DNA from: an uncultured Chlorobiota bacterium
GTDB lineage: Bacteria > Bacteroidota > Ignavibacteria > UBA10030 > UBA6906
Length of the DNA: 64,000 bases
Assembly: GCA_900696645.1 (NCBI GenBank)
Contig: CAADGV010000007.1
Span: forward strand, 332,971-396,970
Direction: 5' to 3'
Positions within the stretch are counted from its first letter, which is position 1; the number at the start of each line of letters is the position of its first letter. The notes below the pieces were generated by a model. It was not told where the DNA came from. It saw only the letters and a program-made list of their open reading frames with translations, and did no database searches. The position numbers and the translations under genes were made by a program. Positions 45,220 through 54,007 of this stretch are shown here, in pieces.

Positions 45220-47730
45220 CTATAATTCGTCGCGCCAGTGAATAATCTTGCGCTCGTATTGGTTTGCCAGATCGTCGGCAACGGATTTGTCCGGCGCTTC
45301 TGCATTGATATGAAACAGGGGACGTTCCTTGTCAGGCAACAACAACACAGATGCTCGCTGGCCGTTGTGTTGCAAATGAACTTTCACACCGTCCACAAGA
45401 TCACGTTGCTTGCCCTCCGAGTCGCGCATAATTTGCCTCATCACCCTTCCCTTGTGTTCCCACGAACAATTGACGTTACGTCTCGACATGTACATGCGCG
45501 GCAGCGCTGCGTCAATCTCTCCCAGCCGCTTGCCTGTCATGGCCATCATCATGAGAATGCGTGCAAAGGAGTACATCGCGTCGGTTGCGAAAAAGAAGTC
45601 CGTGAAAATGAAGCCCCCCTTGTTACCGCCAACAAACTGTACCTGCTTGGTGGTCGCCGCCTCCATCATGGCAAGATGGCTGTTTCGTGTTTTGAGCACG
45701 GACACATTCCGTTGGGCGCAGATGATATCGATATCCCCGGACGACGTGATAGGAACCGCAATTGCGGTGGCATCAGGATTTGTTTGCAGAAAAAGTTCGG
45801 TCACAATCGTCAGCAGCCTGTCGGTATGGATGGGCTCGCCGTTTTCATTGACAAGGAATATCTTTTCACCTCCCGCGTCGATGAGGCAGCCGATGTCATA
45901 GCGTAACGATGTGACAATGTGAGACAATTGTTTGATCGAGTTGTCAAACTCATACTGATCGCGTGTCAGGCGTTTGGGATCGAGATGGGCGTTGGTTGCA
46001 ATAACTTGACAGTCGAACGAGCCCAGAATAATGGGGAAAATGGTAGAAGCAACGCCGTTCGAATAGTCGATCACCATATTGAACTTGCGTTTGTTGATTG
46101 CATCAATGTTGATGGAGGAAAGGAATTTCTCCCTGTACGATTCCGTCGTTCGTTCGGGGAAGAAGATGCTTCCCACTTTGTCCCGTGTGGCCCGCGGAAA
46201 ATCCTCTCCAAAAAACAACCGTTCGATATGTTTCGTTTTTCCGGAAGGCAAATCTTTCCCGTTCGCATCGAAGAAAATAATGTCGGTCAGATTTTTGTCA
46301 AACGGCGATCGCCGAACATGAATCCCTCCGGCCTCCTTCCCTGTGCTCAGTTCATGCCGCAACAGCGGTATCGACATCGCCCGCAAGTCCATAGTGTTCA
46401 CACCTGCGGAAATCAAGCCGCAAATCAGCGCGCGGTTCATCATGCGTGACACATTGTCGGAATCACGGCATGTAACGGCGGTTTTGCCTTCCCCGATAAA
46501 CGCCCCGTACGCCGCGCCCAGTTTCGCCCCGAACTCGGGATTCATCTCGATATTGGAAAGTCCGGTCACTCGCGCATCGGCAAACAATTCGCGCAACCAT
46601 TTATCCTCCCATACAAGGCTGCGAGTGAGGATGGCGCCTTCTTCAACGACTTTCTCGGGCCAGAGTTTAATGTTGGATGATAGCTGGGCTTTCCGTCCAA
46701 TCCAGCATGCGTCGCCGATGAACACATTCTCGGCAATCACAGCTTTTTCGCCTATCGAGCAACGCGAGCAGACAACATCGTTGGAAAGTTCCGTACTGTG
46801 CCCGACAACGACGTCATTCCAAATCACGGTGTTGCGAAGCACGGCTCCCGGCCCGACTACGCAGTTGTCGCCAATAACACAGTTGGACATAGCGACATCG
46901 TCTCCGATCGTGACATTTTTGCCGAGCACAACCTGTCCGGTGATGGAGAGCTTATCGCGTTGGAACGAGCAACCCTCGCCATACCGCAAGTTGCCGTCCT
47001 TCTTTCCTTCGATAGTGATATTGACGCTACCGTTTAACGCATCAATGTGCGCTTCCTGATATTCATTCAGGTTTCCGATGTCGCGCCAGTATCCGTCCGC
47101 AATGTACCCGTATAGTCCCAGGTCGTTGCGCAAAAGATGCGGGAAGAGATTTTTGCTGAAATCGAATTCTTCGCGGTACGGAATCAACTCCATGACATCC
47201 GGCTCAAGAATGTAGATGCCGGTGTTGATGGTATCGCTGAAGACTTCTCCCCATGAAGGCTTCTCAAGAAACCGTGTGATCTTGCCGTCTTCTGCCGTGA
47301 TAACCACGCCAAACGCCAGCGGGTTTGTTGCATGCGTGAGAACAATGGTCGCCTTTGCTTTCTTGGCTTCGTGATACCGGATTGCTGCCGAGAGGTCGAA
47401 GTCTGTGAGTACATCACCGCTAATGACGAGGATTCGTTCATCAATTCCTTTTGTCGCATTGCGTACGCTGCCGGCAGTGCCGTAGTCGGCCTCGGCCTTC
47501 ACATAGCTCATCTTCACGCCAAGGCGTGAACCGTCACCAAAGTAGTTAGTGATGGCTTCAGGGGAGTAGTACAGGGTGGAGATCATTTCCGAGATGCCGT
47601 GTTTTTTCAGCAGCTCCACGATGTGGTGCATCATCGGCTTGTTCATAACCGGCGCCATCGGCTTTGGAGTATTGCACGTCAACGGGCGCAGTCGCGTCCC
47701 GAACCCGCCAGCCATGATGACTGCTTTCAT
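45220..47730 (-). CDS. Sugar-1-phosphate nucleotidyltransferase fused to a degenerate phosphomannomutase domain
   Basis: The 836-residue protein has an intact nucleotidyltransferase domain (1-235, MAGGFGTRLRPLT ... KPMAPVMNKPM), a left-handed beta-helix (about 250-375, hexapeptide repeats such as IGDNCVVGPGAV) and a C-terminal phosphohexomutase fold (about 385-836). In the last part every catalytic loop is changed: the phosphoserine loop TASHNP reads HVRRSPFD (471-478), the Mg loop DGDGDR reads DAGGEK (618-623), the GExSGH loop reads GGNKGGF, and the C-terminal phosphate loop RPSGTEP reads RPLFHINAEA. So the mutase part is very likely inactive and perhaps regulatory. Similar fusions, annotated as mannose-1-phosphate guanylyltransferase, occur in cyanobacteria and actinobacteria (recalled). 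It may provide GDP-mannose for the glycan genes. Confidence 0.88.
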   Translation of the reverse strand: MKAVIMAGGFGTRLRPLTCNTPKPMAPVMNKPMMHHIVELLKKHGISEMISTLYYSPEAITNYFGDGSRLGVKMSYVKAEADYGTAGSVRNATKGIDERILVISGDVLTDFDLSAAIRYHEAKKAKATIVLTHATNPLAFGVVITAEDGKITRFLEKPSWGEVFSDTINTGIYILEPDVMELIPYREEFDFSKNLFPHLLRNDLGLYGYIADGYWRDIGNLNEYQEAHIDALNGSVNITIEGKKDGNLRYGEGCSFQRDKLSITGQVVLGKNVTIGDDVAMSNCVIGDNCVVGPGAVLRNTVIWNDVVVGHSTELSNDVVCSRCSIGEKAVIAENVFIGDACWIGRKAQLSSNIKLWPEKVVEEGAILTRSLVWEDKWLRELFADARVTGLSNIEMNPEFGAKLGAAYGAFIGEGKTAVTCRDSDNVSRMMNRALICGLISAGVNTMDLRAMSIPLLRHELSTGKEAGGIHVRRSPFDKNLTDIIFFDANGKDLPSGKTKHIERLFFGEDFPRATRDKVGSIFFPERTTESYREKFLSSINIDAINKRKFNMVIDYSNGVASTIFPIILGSFDCQVIATNAHLDPKRLTRDQYEFDNSIKQLSHIVTSLRYDIGCLIDAGGEKIFLVNENGEPIHTDRLLTIVTELFLQTNPDATAIAVPITSSGDIDIICAQRNVSVLKTRNSHLAMMEAATTKQVQFVGGNKGGFIFTDFFFATDAMYSFARILMMMAMTGKRLGEIDAALPRMYMSRRNVNCSWEHKGRVMRQIMRDSEGKQRDLVDGVKVHLQHNGQRASVLLLPDKERPLFHINAEAPDKSVADDLANQYERKIIHWRDEL

Positions 47731-47873
47731 CGTTCGGTTGAGCCTATGTGAAAGGAATAAGAAATGATTGGTCTGCTATAGTACTGCGAAAAAGATAGTG
47801 AAATTCAAGTATGAATACAATGGATGGCTGCCGCATGCGGTTTCAGTAAACGAGTCTCTCTTGCTGCAACCCG

Positions 47874-49019
47874 TCAATGGTTCAACGCGCTGTCCATGTC
47901 TGCAATAATATCCTCAACATCCTCTATGCCGACGGAGATGCGAACAAGTCCGTCTGTTACACCTATGCGCGCCCGTTGCTCAGCCGGGATCGCGGCGTGC
48001 GTCATCGTTGCGGGATGCGTGATAATCGTCTCCACGCCTCCAAGACTCTCCGCCAAGGCACATAGTCGGACTTTCTTGAGAAAGGTGCCGGCAGTGTCAA
48101 TGCTTCCCAGCTCGAACGAAATCATGCCGCCGAAGCCCCGCATTTGCTTTTTTGCAAGTTCGTGCTGCGGGTGATCCACAAGACCGGGATAATACACTTT
48201 GTGCACTTTCTTCTGAGTTTTCAGCCACTGCGCAACCTGCATTGCGCTTTCACAGTGTTGCTTCATACGCACTGCAAGGGTTTTCGTACCACGCAAACAG
48301 AGCCAGGCATCGAACGGACTCAGGATTCCACCGACGGCTTTTTGCAGGAAGCGGAGCTTTTCGTTGTAAGCATCGTTGTTCGTAACGATGAATCCGCCCA
48401 GCATATCGCTGTGGCCGTTCAGGTATTTTGTCAGACTGTGAACAACCAAGTCGAACCCGTAGTCAATCGGCTGTTGCAGATAGGGCGTAGCGAAAGTATT
48501 GTCCACGACGGAAATCAGATTGAACTTCTTGGCTATTTGTGCCGCTCCTGCAAGATCTGTAATTTCCATCGTCGGGTTTGTCGGCGTTTCGATGAACAAC
48601 ATTTTCGTGTTCGGGCGAAGCACACGTTCAACGTTCTGTAGATTTGTCGTATCCACAAAATCAAACTGCAAGCCGAAATCCTCCCACACCATCTTGGCAA
48701 TGCGATACGTTCCTCCGTACACATTCCACGAAAGTATGACGTGATCGCCGGGTTTGAGGAGATGCATAATGGCATCTACAGCAACGGTTCCCGAACCGAA
48801 TGCAAGTCCGTGCTTTCCGTTTTCGAGTGCTGCAATGTTTTGTTCGAGAGCCGTTCGAGTGGGGTTAGAGACCCGCGAGTATTCGTAGCCCTTGTGCTTG
48901 CCAAGTTCTTCCTGCACGTAGGTGGACGTGAGGAAAACCGGTGTCATAATGGCACCGGTTACCGGTTCCGCGGGCTGTCCTGCGTGGATGGCTTTGGTGG
49001 AGAATCCGTGCTTGTTCAT
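47874..49019 (-). CDS. Cystathionine gamma-lyase/synthase family PLP enzyme
   Basis: The 381-residue protein is a Cys/Met-metabolism PLP enzyme: TPVFLTSTYVQ, YSRVSNPTRTALE, the PLP-phosphate loop FGSGTVAVDA, and the lysine in VVHSLTKYLNGHSD. Members include cystathionine gamma-lyase and gamma-synthase, which are hard to tell apart by motif. The gene follows a cystathionine beta-synthase gene by 21 bp, which favours gamma-lyase in the reverse transsulfuration route (homocysteine to cysteine). Confidence 0.9.
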   Translation of the reverse strand: MNKHGFSTKAIHAGQPAEPVTGAIMTPVFLTSTYVQEELGKHKGYEYSRVSNPTRTALEQNIAALENGKHGLAFGSGTVAVDAIMHLLKPGDHVILSWNVYGGTYRIAKMVWEDFGLQFDFVDTTNLQNVERVLRPNTKMLFIETPTNPTMEITDLAGAAQIAKKFNLISVVDNTFATPYLQQPIDYGFDLVVHSLTKYLNGHSDMLGGFIVTNNDAYNEKLRFLQKAVGGILSPFDAWLCLRGTKTLAVRMKQHCESAMQVAQWLKTQKKVHKVYYPGLVDHPQHELAKKQMRGFGGMISFELGSIDTAGTFLKKVRLCALAESLGGVETIITHPATMTHAAIPAEQRARIGVTDGLVRISVGIEDVEDIIADMDSALNH

Positions 49020-49040
49020 TCAGATCACTTTTCTCAATAA

Positions 49041-50432
49041 TCACTTTCCCATGAATTCAATAACGTCATACCTCGACAAAATACCGGTGATTTTCCCCTC
49101 TTCTTCAACAAGAACCGCAGGGTTATGCTTGGCCTTCATCAACTTCACGACATCATCAATTGAAGTGTCGATGTTAACAACGGGGAAGGGCGGCTCCATG
49201 ACTGTGCTTACCGGTGAATCGACCAGCGCAGGGCGTGCCATGACCTTCGCCATCAACTCGGAATCGTGTACCGAGCCGACAGATTTTCCCCGCTCAAGAA
49301 CCGGAATCTGTGAGATATCCTTCTGACGCATCAGTTCCAGTGTCTTGCGGACTGTTGTAAGCGGGTCGATCTCGAACAATCCCTGCACCTCTTTCCCCTT
49401 CGACTCGATGACATATCGTGCTGTAATTCTTTCAGGACGCAGGAAGCCGTTTTCCCTCATCCAATCGTCGTTGAAAATCTTACTGAGATACCGCTCGCCT
49501 AAATCGGGCAACAATACCACGGCGACATCATTCTCTTTGAAGCGGTCGGCCATTTTCATCATTCCGGCAACGGCGGTTCCGGCCGATCCTCCGACCATCA
49601 ATCCCTCTTCCCGCGTGAGGCGTCGTGCCATCAGGAAGGATTCACGATCGTCGGCTTCAATCATTTCGTCAATGTACGTGAAGTCGAGCGTACCCGGCAC
49701 ATAGTCTTGCCCGATGCCTTCCACTTTGTATGTTTTGAGAAGAGGCGTTATTTTCTTTGTGTAGTAATACTCACGCAACGCCGAGCCTTTGGGGTCAATA
49801 CCAATCACCTTGATGTTGGGATTCTTTTCTTTCAGAAATTTGCCGGTGCCGGTGATAGTGCCGCCGGTTCCGACGCCGCATACGAAGTAATCAATCTGTC
49901 CGCCGGTTTGTTCCCAGATTTCGGGCCCGGTGGTTTTGTAGTGTGCCTCGGGGTTTCGGGGATTGTAGTATTGATTGGCGAGAATTGAATTCGGCGTTTC
50001 CCGTACGACTTTCTTCGCAACTTCGGTGTAGCTTTCGGGGGATTCGTGAGGTACAGCGGTTGGCGTGACAATCACTTCGGCCCCAAATGCACGCAGGAGC
50101 CGGATCTTCTCCATACTCATTTTATCCGGCAACGTAAAGACAGTCTTGTATCCCTTGACTGCCGCGACCAGCGCAAGACCCATACCTGTATTGCCTGAAG
50201 TTGATTCGACAATCGTGCCGCCCGGCTTGAGTCTGCCGTCCTGTTCCGCTTCCTCGATAATGGAAACTCCGATGCGATCTTTGACTGAACCGCCGGGATT
50301 GAATGTTTCGACTTTTGCCAGAATCAACCCTTTCACTCCGTCCGTTACCCTGTTCAGTTTGACGAGCGGCGTTCGTCCGATCGTCTGGAGAATATTATCG
50401 TAGTAGCAGACTTTCGACAAGTCTTTCGCCAT
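49041..50432 (-). CDS. Cystathionine beta-synthase with CBS-domain pair
   Basis: From the ATG at 50432 (AAGGAAAGG upstream) the protein is 463 residues: a fold-type II PLP domain (about 1-320; IGRTPLVKLNRV, the PLP lysine in PGGSVKDRIG, and STSGNTGMGLA) and two C-terminal CBS domains (about 335-460). This is the layout of cystathionine beta-synthase, which condenses serine and homocysteine; the CBS pair is often a regulatory adenosyl-ligand sensor. No heme-binding N-terminus is present. It is co-oriented with the gamma-lyase gene downstream. Confidence 0.93.
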   Translation of the reverse strand: MAKDLSKVCYYDNILQTIGRTPLVKLNRVTDGVKGLILAKVETFNPGGSVKDRIGVSIIEEAEQDGRLKPGGTIVESTSGNTGMGLALVAAVKGYKTVFTLPDKMSMEKIRLLRAFGAEVIVTPTAVPHESPESYTEVAKKVVRETPNSILANQYYNPRNPEAHYKTTGPEIWEQTGGQIDYFVCGVGTGGTITGTGKFLKEKNPNIKVIGIDPKGSALREYYYTKKITPLLKTYKVEGIGQDYVPGTLDFTYIDEMIEADDRESFLMARRLTREEGLMVGGSAGTAVAGMMKMADRFKENDVAVVLLPDLGERYLSKIFNDDWMRENGFLRPERITARYVIESKGKEVQGLFEIDPLTTVRKTLELMRQKDISQIPVLERGKSVGSVHDSELMAKVMARPALVDSPVSTVMEPPFPVVNIDTSIDDVVKLMKAKHNPAVLVEEEGKITGILSRYDVIEFMGK

Positions 50433-50510
50433 GGCCTTTCCTTGAGTTGGATATGTAAAGAACAATATTAGCCCCAAAGAACATCGGGCTTGAAACGATT
50501 CAGTTCGTTG

Positions 50511-51266
50511 TCAATTCTTGCGTCTGTTTATCCGGCTTGCCGCGACTCCGGCTCCGAACCCGTTATCGATATTCATAACCATTACGCCCGCTGCACAGGA
50601 ATTCAGCATAGTCAGCAGGGGCGCAACACCTCCGAAGTTGGCTCCGTAACCGACCGATGTCGGCACGGCGATAACCGGTACATCAACCAATCCTCCCACA
50701 ACACTTGGCAACGCTCCGTCCATTCCCGCAACTACAATAATCACTGATGCAGAATGGAGTTTCTTGCTTTGCGTTAGCAGCCGGTGAATACCGGCAACGC
50801 CGACATCTGTAAGACGGTCAACATTGTTTCCCATGATCGTTGCAGTCTCGAACGCCTCTTCGGCAACAGGCAAATCCGATGTCCCTGCCGTCACGATCAG
50901 AATTGTTCCTTGTCCTCTTTTGCTTACGGGGCGATTGGTGACGCTGATCGTTCGTGCAACCGTATTGTACCGGGCACGTCGAACGACTTTCTTGACGGCG
51001 GAAAATTGCTTTGGGTTTGCCCTCGTCGCAAAGAGAACACCTCCGCGATTCACGATCTTCTTTGCGATCTGTGCAACCTGCAGCCCGGTTTTCCCTTCAC
51101 AAAAAATCACCTCAGGAAAACCTTGTCGCATTTCCCGGTGATGGTCAACCGTTGCAAAGCCCAGTGTCTCAACCATGCCGGACGAAATTGCCTTAACTAC
51201 TTCTTCCTCTGATCGCGTACCTTGCTTGTACCGAAGAAGAATCTTTTTGACTTCCGGTTTGATCAC
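50511..51266 (-). CDS. larB: LarB, nickel-pincer cofactor biosynthesis carboxylase
   Basis: The 251-residue protein has an N-terminal helical part (VKKILLRYKQGTRSEEEVV) and a PurE-like C-terminal domain (about 110-250: TILIVTAGTSDLPVAEEAFETA, IIVVAGMDGALPSVVGGL, VPTSVGYGANFGG). LarB carboxylates the pyridinium ring of nicotinic acid adenine dinucleotide, the first step to the nickel-pincer nucleotide of lactate racemase and related enzymes. The partner genes larC and larE are not in this window. It has its own promoter (51317-51345). Confidence 0.9.
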   Translation of the reverse strand: MIKPEVKKILLRYKQGTRSEEEVVKAISSGMVETLGFATVDHHREMRQGFPEVIFCEGKTGLQVAQIAKKIVNRGGVLFATRANPKQFSAVKKVVRRARYNTVARTISVTNRPVSKRGQGTILIVTAGTSDLPVAEEAFETATIMGNNVDRLTDVGVAGIHRLLTQSKKLHSASVIIVVAGMDGALPSVVGGLVDVPVIAVPTSVGYGANFGGVAPLLTMLNSCAAGVMVMNIDNGFGAGVAASRINRRKN

Positions 51267-51316
51267 GAGTAGCAGGGGAGAAAATGAATCGTGGGGATTT
51301 CAAAAAATCGCCCATC

Positions 51317-51345
51317 AATATAGCCGTTTCATTCAAGGGAATCAA
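51317..51345 (-). promoter_or_regulatory. Sigma-70-type promoter of larB
   Basis: On the minus strand TTGATT (51340-51345) and TATATT (51317-51322) are spaced by 17 bp, giving a start about 45 bp before the larB ATG at 51266. It lies back-to-back with the plsY promoter. Confidence 0.6.
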
Positions 51346-51353
51346 GGAAACCG

Positions 51354-51382
51354 TTGATTATCCTTGGGAATTTTGTTATGAT
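51354..51382 (+). promoter_or_regulatory. Sigma-70-type promoter of plsY
   Basis: TTGATT (51354-51359) and TATGAT (51377-51382) are spaced by 17 bp. If real, transcription starts near 51389, downstream of the ATG at 51284, so PlsY must begin later than that ATG. Confidence 0.6.
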
Positions 51383-51418
51383 TTTTTGGAAGGAATATAC
51401 AAACAGCGTCGGCTTTTC

Positions 51419-52036
51419 GTGCTTTCTCTCTTGGTTGCCGTAATAATCGGGTATCTGATAGGATCATTCCCAACGGCGTTCTTTCTCGTGAAATGGAAAT
51501 CGAATCTCGACATCCGTCATCACGGCAGCGGCAATGTCGGAACGCTGAACAGCTATGAGGTGACGAACTCAAAAGTCGTTGGTGTCGGGGTTCTACTCCT
51601 CGATCTTGCGAAGGGAATACTGAGTGTTCTCATTGTCAGAGAGGTTGTTAACGCCGAATTCGTCACTCTGGCAGTTGGCGGTGTTGCCGCAGTAGTCGGG
51701 CACAACTTTCCCGTCTGGCTCGGCTTCAAAGGCGGCCGGGGCTTGGCAACAGCAGCAGGCGTTATGTTCGTGGTAAGTTGGATTTGCGTTTTGCTGTGGA
51801 TGGCGGCATGGTTGGTTGGCAAAAAGGTTTCCCGTGATGTCAACGTCGGTAATGCGGCGGCGACAGTTGTCATGGCCGCAATTGCTTTTCTCCTTCCGGC
51901 AGGGACTTTGGCTCGCATCATCCCTGTGAATGCGATGCCCGCTGAATTCAAGTGGTTTGTTGCTGCACTCGCATTTGTTATTTTGTTGCGGTTAATTCAG
52001 CCCGTGAAACAGTATATAGCGGGATTGAAATCCTGA
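51419..52036 (+). CDS. plsY: PlsY, acyl-phosphate:glycerol-3-phosphate acyltransferase
   Basis: PlsY acylates glycerol-3-phosphate from acyl phosphate in the inner membrane, the first step of phospholipid synthesis. Motifs: IGYLIGSFPTAFFLV, GSGNVGTLN (usual GSGNxGATN) and HNFPVWLGFKGGRGLAT. The frame is open from an ATG at 51284 (250 residues, with GGGGAG upstream), but the first 45 residues have no family match and lie across two promoters. The GTG at 51419 gives 205 residues, the family length, starting right at the first membrane helix, but it lacks a well-placed ribosome site. The start is therefore uncertain; the function is not. Confidence 0.88.
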   Translation: MLSLLVAVIIGYLIGSFPTAFFLVKWKSNLDIRHHGSGNVGTLNSYEVTNSKVVGVGVLLLDLAKGILSVLIVREVVNAEFVTLAVGGVAAVVGHNFPVWLGFKGGRGLATAAGVMFVVSWICVLLWMAAWLVGKKVSRDVNVGNAAATVVMAAIAFLLPAGTLARIIPVNAMPAEFKWFVAALAFVILLRLIQPVKQYIAGLKS

Positions 52037-52091
52037 ATCGAGAAGTACGTGTTTCAAGCGGGTTGAAATTTGTGACGGAAGGATACACTAC

Positions 52092-53291
52092 ATGAGTATG
52101 AAAGCTATGGCAGGAATCGTATCGCTTTTTTTAATCGCCGGGGGATTGATTGGGTATTACGTAGGCAATGCGCCGGATGCCGCACAGATTTCTTCTGCCT
52201 CAGATACGTATGCCGATGCTCCGTTTGAGGAGGCTCGTCCTGCATCTCACAGTTCCGAAACCCGTGATTCCGACAATGTAAGCACCTCGCGTCAGAATGC
52301 CATCACACGTACGGTTGCCGAGTGCAGCGCGGCAGTCGTCGGAATCAACGTTATCGAAGTACGTCAGTATAGGTATCGCAGTCCGTGGGGCGACGACCCG
52401 TTCTTCCGTCAATTCTTTCCGGACCAATTGTACACACGGCAAGTACAGGAACTTGGTTCCGGCTTCATCATCTCGCCCGACGGTTACGTCATTACGAATG
52501 ATCACGTGGCCGGCAATGCAAAAGAAATCACCGTGACGATGACAAACGGCGACAAGTACAAAGCCGAGTTGATCGGAACCGACCAGATGACGGACATCGC
52601 GTTGCTGAAGATTGACGGAAAGAATCTTCCTCATTTGAAGTTGGGAAACTCCGACGATGTGATCATCGGCGAGTGGTCGATTGCTTTCGGCAATCCGTTC
52701 GGATTGTTCGACGTGAACAACCAGCCTACAGTCACCGTCGGTGTTATCAGCGCGAAGAATATGAATCTTCGGGCCCAGCAGGGAAGAACCTACCGCGGCA
52801 TGATTCAAACCGACGCGGCAATCAATTCCGGCAATAGCGGAGGCCCGTTGGTGAATGGTCTGGGGGAAGTTATTGGCGTGAATTCAGTCATCTACACACC
52901 CAATCAAGGCAACATCGGATTGGGTTTTGCGATTCCAATCAATCGGGTAAAAAATGTTGTTGCAGAACTGAAACGAACCGGCAAGGTCGAACGGGAGAAC
53001 TACACAGGACTTGAAGTTCAGAACGTTGATGAGCGTGTTGCCCGGTATTTCGGGCTTGATCGGGTGGAGGGAGTCATTGTCAGCAACGTTCAACGCCGGA
53101 GTCCCGGAGAGAAAGCGGGCTTCAAGCCGGGCGATATCATCTTTGAGATCAACGGAGAAAAGGTCAGTGATCAATCGGCGTATCTTGCCATTCTGGAGGA
53201 TTCACGGGCAGGCGATTCGCTGAAGTTTAAGATCCTCAGAGATAGAAAAATAATTGAGTTACCTGTCAGAATTGAAAAGCGTTCTACATAA
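52092..53291 (+). CDS. HtrA/DegP-type periplasmic serine protease with one PDZ domain
   Basis: The 399-residue protein has an N-terminal membrane anchor or signal (about 8-26), a trypsin-like domain with the catalytic His in VITNDHVAG, Asp in MTDIALLKID and Ser in INSGNSGGPLV, and one C-terminal PDZ domain (about 300-390, GFKPGDIIFEINGEKV). HtrA proteases degrade or refold damaged envelope proteins. A ribosome site GGAAGGA lies before the ATG. The next gene, for an outer-membrane protein, follows by 50 bp. Confidence 0.94.
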   Translation: MSMKAMAGIVSLFLIAGGLIGYYVGNAPDAAQISSASDTYADAPFEEARPASHSSETRDSDNVSTSRQNAITRTVAECSAAVVGINVIEVRQYRYRSPWGDDPFFRQFFPDQLYTRQVQELGSGFIISPDGYVITNDHVAGNAKEITVTMTNGDKYKAELIGTDQMTDIALLKIDGKNLPHLKLGNSDDVIIGEWSIAFGNPFGLFDVNNQPTVTVGVISAKNMNLRAQQGRTYRGMIQTDAAINSGNSGGPLVNGLGEVIGVNSVIYTPNQGNIGLGFAIPINRVKNVVAELKRTGKVERENYTGLEVQNVDERVARYFGLDRVEGVIVSNVQRRSPGEKAGFKPGDIIFEINGEKVSDQSAYLAILEDSRAGDSLKFKILRDRKIIELPVRIEKRST

Positions 53292-53341
53292 TAAACATGA
53301 TTGAATCAGAGAAGAAAGAAAAGAACAATGGAGTCAGGGTT

Positions 53342-53887
53342 ATGAGGTGGATGGCGTTTGTTTTGTTGGTGTTTGGAGGAATTCAATCATCAAGCTCGCA
53401 GACATTCTTTTCGCTGCAAGCGGAAGTAGCCGAGCCAACGGAGTCGTTTCGCAATGCGGCCGGAACGGGGTTCGGGCTGAGAGGAACGTACTTTCATTTC
53501 ATCGGAGGCAGTTTTGCGCTCACGGGTTCGGCAGGATACGTGAAGTGGGGCCCGCGTGTTGACTTCCCCCCCAACAACGAATTCAAAATTGTTTCCATTC
53601 CGATCACAATGGGTGCACACCTGTTGCTCTCACGCGGTGTTGTCTCTCCGTATCTTGGCTTATCCCTCGGAATGAGTTATCTCCGGATCAGGGGCATTGC
53701 AAGTAACTCTACACTCTACAACGACAGCAGTGAACTCAAGTTCACATTCTCTCCTCAAGTTGGTGTTGGAATTCATATTGCCGGACCCGTTGGTCTGCTG
53801 CTCACAGGTTCTTACAATATAATCTACACTCCGGATTCTCCGTCCAAATTCTTCGGACTGAATGCAGGTTTAGCGCTGGGATTGTAG
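53342..53887 (+). CDS. Predicted outer-membrane beta-barrel protein
   Basis: From the ATG at 53342 (GGAG upstream) the protein is 181 residues with a signal peptide (MRWMAFVLLVFGGIQSSSSQ) and about eight amphipathic strands (FGLRGTYFHFIGGSFALTG, MGAHLLLSRGVVSPYLGLSL), ending in LNAGLALGL. It resembles the OMP_b-brl group of porin-like small barrels. Function is unknown. An upstream ATG at 53297 would put a charged stretch before the signal peptide and has no ribosome site. Confidence 0.7.
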   Translation: MRWMAFVLLVFGGIQSSSSQTFFSLQAEVAEPTESFRNAAGTGFGLRGTYFHFIGGSFALTGSAGYVKWGPRVDFPPNNEFKIVSIPITMGAHLLLSRGVVSPYLGLSLGMSYLRIRGIASNSTLYNDSSELKFTFSPQVGVGIHIAGPVGLLLTGSYNIIYTPDSPSKFFGLNAGLALGL

Positions 53888-54007
53888 CGTTTCCTGCCGA
53901 TTTAGGCTGGTTTATTCCTTTTCAGCCCGGATTTTCATACATTGATACGCAGCGTCTTCTGGATGCTGCATCAATGTTACTCTCCCCGTTCTCATCCTTT
54001 TGCAAGA

